In this document: piece after piece, positions 7,718 through 11,207 of the stretch | How positions within the stretch are numbered: the stretch's first letter is position 1 | How the letters are laid out: each line of letters starts with the position of its first letter | Assembly: GCA_964505475.1 (NCBI GenBank) | Contig: CAZDIJ010000084.1 | Span: 1-11,207, forward strand | Source of the DNA: JAGXQV01 sp964505475 | GTDB lineage: Bacteria; Pseudomonadota; Gammaproteobacteria; Burkholderiales; Sulfuricellaceae | Reading direction: 5' to 3' | DNA length: 11,207 nt | Made by a program: the position numbers and the translations under genes | The notes under the pieces: model-generated | Told to the model about the DNA's origin: nothing | Databases searched by the model: none | What the model saw: only the letters and a program-made list of their open reading frames with translations

Positions 7718-7794
7718 TAACAATTGGGATTTATCCAGCGCACCGCGCTGGGTGGATTATACTGTCGGCCGTTAACAATCCCTCTTCCGCAACG

Positions 7795-8541
7795 ATGGCC
7801 TGGATTCTCACCAATGCCGTGGCGGCATTATTGCTGCCCCCTCTCGGCTTGTTCATGCTCGGCGCTGCCGGGTGGCTCGCCCTTAAAATTCGCCGCCCGG
7901 TTCTGGGAAAGCTTCTTATCTTCCTTGCCGTGACCTTTTTATGGCTGCTCTCCACCCCGTTTTTTTCTTTCCAACTCATCGGTTGGGTTGAAAAACAAGC
8001 CTCGGCGGCTTCCAGTTGCCCACCTCAAGCCATAGTGGCGTTAGGCGCCGGCACGTACTTCAATGCCCCCGAATATGGCGGCGACACGGTATCCGGCCTC
8101 GGCCTGGAGCGGCTCCGACTCGCCGCCCACCTTCACCGGCAAACCGGCCTGCCTATCCTGGTTACAGGGGGATACCCCGACAAAGGCGAGCATTCCGAAG
8201 CGAAATTAATGCGCTCGGTCTTGGAAAACGAGTTCGGCGTCCCGGCAAAATGGGTCGAGGACAGGTCGAACAACACCCGCGAAAATGCGCTTCTCAGCCG
8301 AGAGCTATTGCAACATGAAGGTATTGATTCGATCTATTTGGTAACCCAGGCGTGGCATATGGCAAGAGCGCAAAAAGCCTTCGCCAAGGCCGGATTTTGC
8401 ATCGCGCCAGCCGCCACAGGCCACAGAACCCGCAACCGCATCACCCTGCTTTCCTTCCTTCCCAGCGCCAAGGCATTGTCGGAAAGCCATACCGCCTTGC
8501 ACGAAGCGATCGGGATCGTATGGTATGCCTTGAGCGCTTAA
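7795..8541 (+). CDS. ElyC/SanA/YdcF family membrane protein (DUF218)
   Basis: Inner-membrane protein of the DUF218 superfamily; E. coli ElyC affects envelope integrity and lipid-carrier metabolism, but the biochemical activity of this protein is not known. The 248-aa product has two N-terminal membrane helices (about 5-30 and 36-55) and then the DUF218 domain (about 77-215): QAIVALGAGTYF, ILVTGGYPDKG with downstream SEAKLM, DRSNNTRENAL at 156-166, and VTQAWHMARAQKAF at 183-196. These are the conserved family motifs. The ATG at 7795 gives the usual ElyC layout and size. The open frame extends upstream to 7582, but that part crosses the rplM gene and promoter and is rejected. The ribosome site is weak. 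osmC follows after 39 bp in the same direction. Confidence 0.85.
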   Translation: MAWILTNAVAALLLPPLGLFMLGAAGWLALKIRRPVLGKLLIFLAVTFLWLLSTPFFSFQLIGWVEKQASAASSCPPQAIVALGAGTYFNAPEYGGDTVSGLGLERLRLAAHLHRQTGLPILVTGGYPDKGEHSEAKLMRSVLENEFGVPAKWVEDRSNNTRENALLSRELLQHEGIDSIYLVTQAWHMARAQKAFAKAGFCIAPAATGHRTRNRITLLSFLPSAKALSESHTALHEAIGIVWYALSA

Positions 8542-8580
8542 TATAGAATTCCCCGAACGCCAACACTTCGGAAAGAACGC

Positions 8581-8997
8581 ATGAAAGCACGCATAAAATG
8601 GGTTGAGGATATGAGCTTCCTGGGCATGACCGAAAGCGGCCATGCCGTGCTGATGGATGGCCCACCCGATTCAGGAGGGCGCAACCTCGGCCCCCGCCCG
8701 ATGGAAATGCTGTTGCTGGGTGCCGGCGGCTGCACCTCTTTCGACGTGGTGCTAATTCTGAAAAAGGGACGCCACGCGGTCAGCGGATGCGAGGTTTCGA
8801 TTGACGCCGAGCGCGCCGCCAGCGACCCCAAAGTGTTCACCAAAATCCACTTGCACTTCACCGTCAGCGGAAACAACCTCAAGCCAGAGGCGGTCGAGCG
8901 CGCCATCAAATTGTCCGCCGAGAAATTCTGCTCCGCCACTATCATGCTGGGCAAGACCGCCACCGTTACGCACGATTTCGAACTACTCGAAAGCTAA
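8581..8997 (+). CDS. OsmC family protein (peroxidase-like, YhfA type)
   Basis: OsmC/Ohr proteins reduce organic or other hydroperoxides using two cysteines. The 138-aa product has the LLLGAGGCTSFDVV motif with C51 and the second cysteine C117 in AEKFCSAT, the two redox positions of the family. Length and sequence style fit the YhfA-like subgroup rather than Ohr; substrate cannot be told from sequence. GGAAAG lies 5 nt before the ATG. Its TAA stop (8995-8997) overlaps the stop of the convergent glcF-like gene, and no terminator separates them. It may be cotranscribed with the upstream DUF218 gene. Confidence 0.9.
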   Translation: MKARIKWVEDMSFLGMTESGHAVLMDGPPDSGGRNLGPRPMEMLLLGAGGCTSFDVVLILKKGRHAVSGCEVSIDAERAASDPKVFTKIHLHFTVSGNNLKPEAVERAIKLSAEKFCSATIMLGKTATVTHDFELLES

Positions 8998-10283
8998 CGC
9001 TCGAATCCCATTTGCCGCGCCAGCAGCACGATGGGATGCACCACCTCGACATCCAGCCCGGCGCGGCGCGCGCCCGCAGCCAGATGCCGGGCGCAGCCAA
9101 AATTGGGACTGGCGATGATTTTCGCACCGCTTTCCTTCATCGCCGCCACCTTGTCCGCCAACAACAGCGCCGACATTTCCGGCTGAGACAACTGGTAAGC
9201 GCCGCCCGCCCCGCAGCACTGTTCGTTGCCGCCCAACTCCTCCAGCTTGGCGCCTGGAATACAGCGGAGTAATTGATATAGCGAGGACTGTCCACGCATA
9301 ACATTGCGCAACGAGCAGGGTTCGTGCACTGCAATTTTTTCGTGGAGAGGCTGAATATCAACACTTCGCCACCCTTCTCTCCCGGCGATGAATTCACCGA
9401 TCTCGGACACCTTCCCGGAAAACGCTTTCGCATCATCGCCGGCCAGCAGCGGATATTCACGCAATGCCGCCCCGCAGCCGGTAGCCGTCACGATCACAGC
9501 ATCCCATTTCCCTACGGGAAATGCCGCCAGATTGCCGTGCGCCAGAAGACTGGCCTTATCAAGCTCACCCTGCCCGGCATGCAACGCACCACAACAATTT
9601 TGCCCGGACGGCACATCGACTGAGCACCCCAGCCGGTTCAGCACGAACACCCCGGCACGCAAGGTCTCATGATCGAGCACGCGCGCCACGCAACCAAGGA
9701 AAAGCGCCACCCTGTGGCGCTCCCTTCCCTCGGCGGGGTAGTGGGTGCGCCAGCTTGACGTTCCAGCGAGCGGCGGCAATATCTCAGCCCCGTTGGCGAG
9801 CTGGGAAAGATAGCCGCGCCTACCCAGCGCCTTAAATAGGCGACGCCCTCCCAGACTCTCCCATAAGCGTATCGCCCGCGCCATCCAAGCCACCCCATTC
9901 CGGCCTGACGCCACGCCATCGAGCGCCCACCGGCGCATGAAACGCACAAGAGGTTTTCTATGCCGCAACGGCTCGACGGCATTCCTAATCTGATTGACCA
10001 ATTGGCCATAGGCGACATCATTGGGACACGCGGCTTCGCATGCCCGACAAGTCAAACACTGGTCGATATGGCCGATGAAATTCCGGGTTGCCGGCAAATC
10101 ACCGTTCATAACGGCACTCATCAGCATGATGCGACCGCGCGGCGAATCGGCCTCGTTCAGGGTTTTGCGGTAGGTGGGACAATGAGGCAGGCATAGACCG
10201 CAAGCCACGCAACGGCCAGCCGCCTCGATCAGTTTTTTTTCAGGAGAGGACAAATCGGACTTTTTCAACATGGCGCGAGGCAT
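8994..10283 (-). CDS. glcF: GlcF-like glycolate oxidase Fe-S subunit
   Basis: In the glycolate oxidase complex GlcDEF, GlcF carries electrons from the flavin subunits. The 429-aa product has two 4Fe-4S motifs, C25-C28-C31-C35 and C76-C79-C82-C86, then two cysteine-rich CCG domains (C198, C230/C231, C270; and C323, C356/C357, C397). This order is that of GlcF and of related (Fe-S) subunits such as LutA/GlpC; size and the CGLCLPHCPTY block favour GlcF. No glcD or glcE is in the window; they would be expected upstream, but vapBC lies there instead. The ATG at 10283 has GGGGG about 5 nt upstream; an ATG at 10271 is an alternative. It lies 19 bp after vapC with no promoter or terminator visible between. 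Confidence 0.85.
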   Translation of the reverse strand: MPRAMLKKSDLSSPEKKLIEAAGRCVACGLCLPHCPTYRKTLNEADSPRGRIMLMSAVMNGDLPATRNFIGHIDQCLTCRACEAACPNDVAYGQLVNQIRNAVEPLRHRKPLVRFMRRWALDGVASGRNGVAWMARAIRLWESLGGRRLFKALGRRGYLSQLANGAEILPPLAGTSSWRTHYPAEGRERHRVALFLGCVARVLDHETLRAGVFVLNRLGCSVDVPSGQNCCGALHAGQGELDKASLLAHGNLAAFPVGKWDAVIVTATGCGAALREYPLLAGDDAKAFSGKVSEIGEFIAGREGWRSVDIQPLHEKIAVHEPCSLRNVMRGQSSLYQLLRCIPGAKLEELGGNEQCCGAGGAYQLSQPEMSALLLADKVAAMKESGAKIIASPNFGCARHLAAGARRAGLDVEVVHPIVLLARQMGFER

Positions 10284-10302
10284 ATTACCCCCGCAAAATG
10301 AC

Positions 10303-10686
10303 TCACCAAAACAGCTTCACCGGATATTCGGAAAACACCCGATCCACACTCACCAGAAATATATCCTCGACCTTCGCCTGGGCGACAAGCAAGCGGTCAA
10401 AAGGATCATTGTGTATCCGTGGAAGATCAGCCAACAGCCAAAGATGGGGTAATTCTACAGGCAAAATTTCCAGCCCGTTGGCGACCTGATCCTCGACAAC
10501 CCGCTCCAATGACTGGCCAAAATGAAGCTTGCCGATACCCAGCTTTATTTGCATCTCCCAAATACTGGCAACACTCAAATAAAGCACATTCCCTTCATCC
10601 TGACATGACGCGCAGGCCTGCTCGGATAATTTACCAGGCTCGCGATCCCACCAAATAAAGGCATGAGTATCAAGCAATAATTTCAT
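10303..10686 (-). CDS. PIN-domain toxin, VapC-like
   Basis: Probable RNase toxin of a type II toxin-antitoxin pair; PIN toxins cut RNA with a metal ion held by acidic residues. The 127-aa product has LLLDTHAFIWW with D6, IWEMQIK with E44, and HNDPFDRLLVAQA with D94 and D97, plus D115 near the C-terminus. The HxDPFDRLLIAQA signature marks the Sll0205-like PIN subgroup commonly paired with Phd/YefM antitoxins. The start is the ATG at 10686, which overlaps the antitoxin stop as ATGA; an in-frame ATG at 10707 lies inside the antitoxin gene and is less likely. RNA target unknown. All acidic residues are kept, so it looks intact. Confidence 0.88.
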   Translation of the reverse strand: MKLLLDTHAFIWWDREPGKLSEQACASCQDEGNVLYLSVASIWEMQIKLGIGKLHFGQSLERVVEDQVANGLEILPVELPHLWLLADLPRIHNDPFDRLLVAQAKVEDIFLVSVDRVFSEYPVKLFW

Positions 10687-10928
10687 ATCGGGCCGCCACC
10701 CAACCAAAACTCGTCCGGGAGCGGCTTGTCGAAATCCTCGCTTATCCAGAAACCTTCTCCTGCATGCAAACCCGCAACACGACGCTTTTTCGGCTGCTCC
10801 ACCGGAACCAGCCTGGCCATCGGCCTGTTCGCCTTGGCGATAATCACCTCCTCGCCCTGCAAGGCAAGCGCCAGCAACTCGGAAAGGCGAGTTTTTGCTT
10901 CGTGCATATTGACGGTAGTGGTAGGCAT
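10683..10928 (-). CDS. Phd/YefM family antitoxin
   Basis: DNA-binding antitoxin expected to neutralise the PIN toxin and repress the operon. The 81-aa product has the Phd/YefM N-terminal domain: VNMHEAKTRLSELLALALQG, then EEVIIAKANRPMARLVPV. The C-terminal part (GFWISEDFDKPLPDEFW, about 59-75) is the probable toxin-binding segment. Ribosome site AGGAG is about 6 nt from the ATG. It overlaps the toxin gene by 4 bp, the usual coupling of such pairs. Promoter and repeated operator-like boxes are directly upstream. Confidence 0.9.
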   Translation of the reverse strand: MPTTTVNMHEAKTRLSELLALALQGEEVIIAKANRPMARLVPVEQPKKRRVAGLHAGEGFWISEDFDKPLPDEFWLGGGPI

Positions 10929-10936
10929 GGCAACTC

Positions 10937-10963
10937 CTAGCTAAGTTTCTAGCTAAATACTAG
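10937..10963 (-). promoter_or_regulatory. Operator-like CTAGCTAA boxes of the TA operon
   Basis: CTAGCTAA occurs twice on the plus strand (10937-10944 and 10949-10956), 12 bp apart, and each copy holds the palindrome TAGCTA; a further CTAG at 10960-10963 touches the -10. The boxes cover the predicted transcription start, where an antitoxin dimer would block RNA polymerase. Assignment as antitoxin operator is inferred from position and symmetry. Confidence 0.55.
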
Positions 10964-10985
10964 ATGCACCGCTTAACAAGGTCAA
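10957..10985 (-). promoter_or_regulatory. Promoter of the toxin-antitoxin operon
   Basis: Minus-strand TTGACC (10980-10985) and TAGTAT (10957-10962) with a 17-bp spacer; -35 and -10 match consensus at five and four positions. The start near 10950 falls in the operator-like boxes. Confidence 0.62.
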
Positions 10986-11011
10986 GAAATAAACCTAAAA
11001 AACTCAGCTGA

Positions 11012-11141
11012 ACCGCAGAGGACGCGGAGGACGCAAAGGAAGTCAAATGCTTAACGTAAAAACCACACTCACCAACTAGGTGATTTGGCATAAATTGGCA
11101 ACGCCTTGTCTCTCCTCTGCGTCCTCCGCGTCCTCTGCGGT
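11012..11141. repeat. Foldback (MITE-like) element with 29-bp inverted arms
   Basis: The arm at 11012-11040 (ACCGCAGAGGACGCGGAGGA, continuing GACGC-like) and the reverse complement of 11113-11141 match at 28 of 29 bases, with the first 24 perfect. The spacer of 72 bp codes for nothing obvious. Within each arm GAGGACGC is repeated. I recall similar CCGCAGAGGACGCAGAGG arms in many unrelated proteobacterial genomes. No target-site duplication is evident at the arm ends. It could be a MITE, a REP/BIME-like repeat, or simply a very strong hairpin. Confidence 0.75.
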
Positions 11142-11155
11142 AAATTGCGGTTTCA

Positions 11156-11207
11156 CTAGTGTCCGGTTAAAAATCGAACAGAATCATTTGGTTGCTTTGC
11201 ATTGGCG
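11156..11207. mobile_element. Possible end of an insertion sequence (cut by window edge)
   Basis: After CTAG (11156-11159) comes TGTCCGGTTA (11160-11169) and an AT-rich stretch to the edge. The TGTCCGGTTA string looks like the terminal inverted repeat of an IS element and CTAG could be a target site, but no transposase is in view and the other end is missing. Offered as a weak call only. Confidence 0.28.

Noticed and set aside
7582..7794. N-terminal extension of the DUF218 protein to 319 aa
   Set aside because: It would overlap rplM and its promoter, and the added residues resemble nothing in the family; the ATG at 7795 gives the typical two-helix start.
11012..11141. CRISPR array or tandem repeat array at the right edge
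   Set aside because: The two long repeats are inverted, only two copies exist, and there is no regular spacer series.

Overview
The window looks like a chromosomal segment of a betaproteobacterium, most likely from the Nitrosomonadales (Gallionellaceae-like or related); this placement is inferred from protein style and gene order, without a database search. Base composition is moderately GC-rich (roughly 55-60 % by eye) across the housekeeping part and visibly more AT-rich at the right end. The gene order rrn leader - tyrS - M23 peptidase - anmK - erpA - (two envelope genes) - argC resembles, from memory, the block near argC/tyrS and a 16S gene in Pseudomonas aeruginosa, so most of the window is an old, conserved neighbourhood.

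Layout. (1) 1-300, minus strand: promoter region and 5' leader of an rRNA operon whose 16S gene lies off the left edge. It has two near-identical tandem promoters exactly 95 bp apart, A-tracts upstream, and a boxA antiterminator. (2) 305-1504, minus: tyrS, running toward the rRNA promoters with no terminator visible between them. (3) 1626-4058, plus: a membrane-anchored M23 murein endopeptidase followed closely by anmK (anhydro-MurNAc kinase), ending at a bidirectional terminator. (4) 4105-6710, minus: argC, a DUF6776-type membrane coiled-coil protein (ATGA overlap with argC), a bactofilin, then erpA with its own promoter overlapping the bactofilin stop codon. (5) 6771-7717, minus: the rplM-rpsI ribosomal protein operon with a strong promoter and a terminator. 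(6) 7795-8997, plus: an ElyC/YdcF-like DUF218 membrane protein and an OsmC-family peroxidase. (7) 8994-10928, minus: a vapBC-type toxin-antitoxin pair followed, after 19 bp, by a glcF-like Fe-S protein whose stop codon overlaps that of osmC. (8) 10929-11207: the TA promoter/operator with repeated CTAGCTAA boxes, a 131-bp foldback (MITE-like) element, and possibly the tip of an insertion sequence.

Functional themes. Cell-wall turnover and envelope shape are concentrated here: M23 endopeptidase, AnmK, bactofilin, DUF6776 and the ElyC-like protein. Translation supplies the rest of the core (rRNA promoter, TyrRS, L13, S9). ErpA (Fe-S carrier), OsmC and GlcF touch redox metabolism, but no direct link among these three is shown. 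The right end is accessory in character, and the vapBC pair appears to sit where the promoter of glcF would be expected. No wholly new system is evident. The best candidates for something under-described are the bactofilin-DUF6776 pair facing the M23/AnmK genes, the TA-glcF arrangement, and the foldback element.
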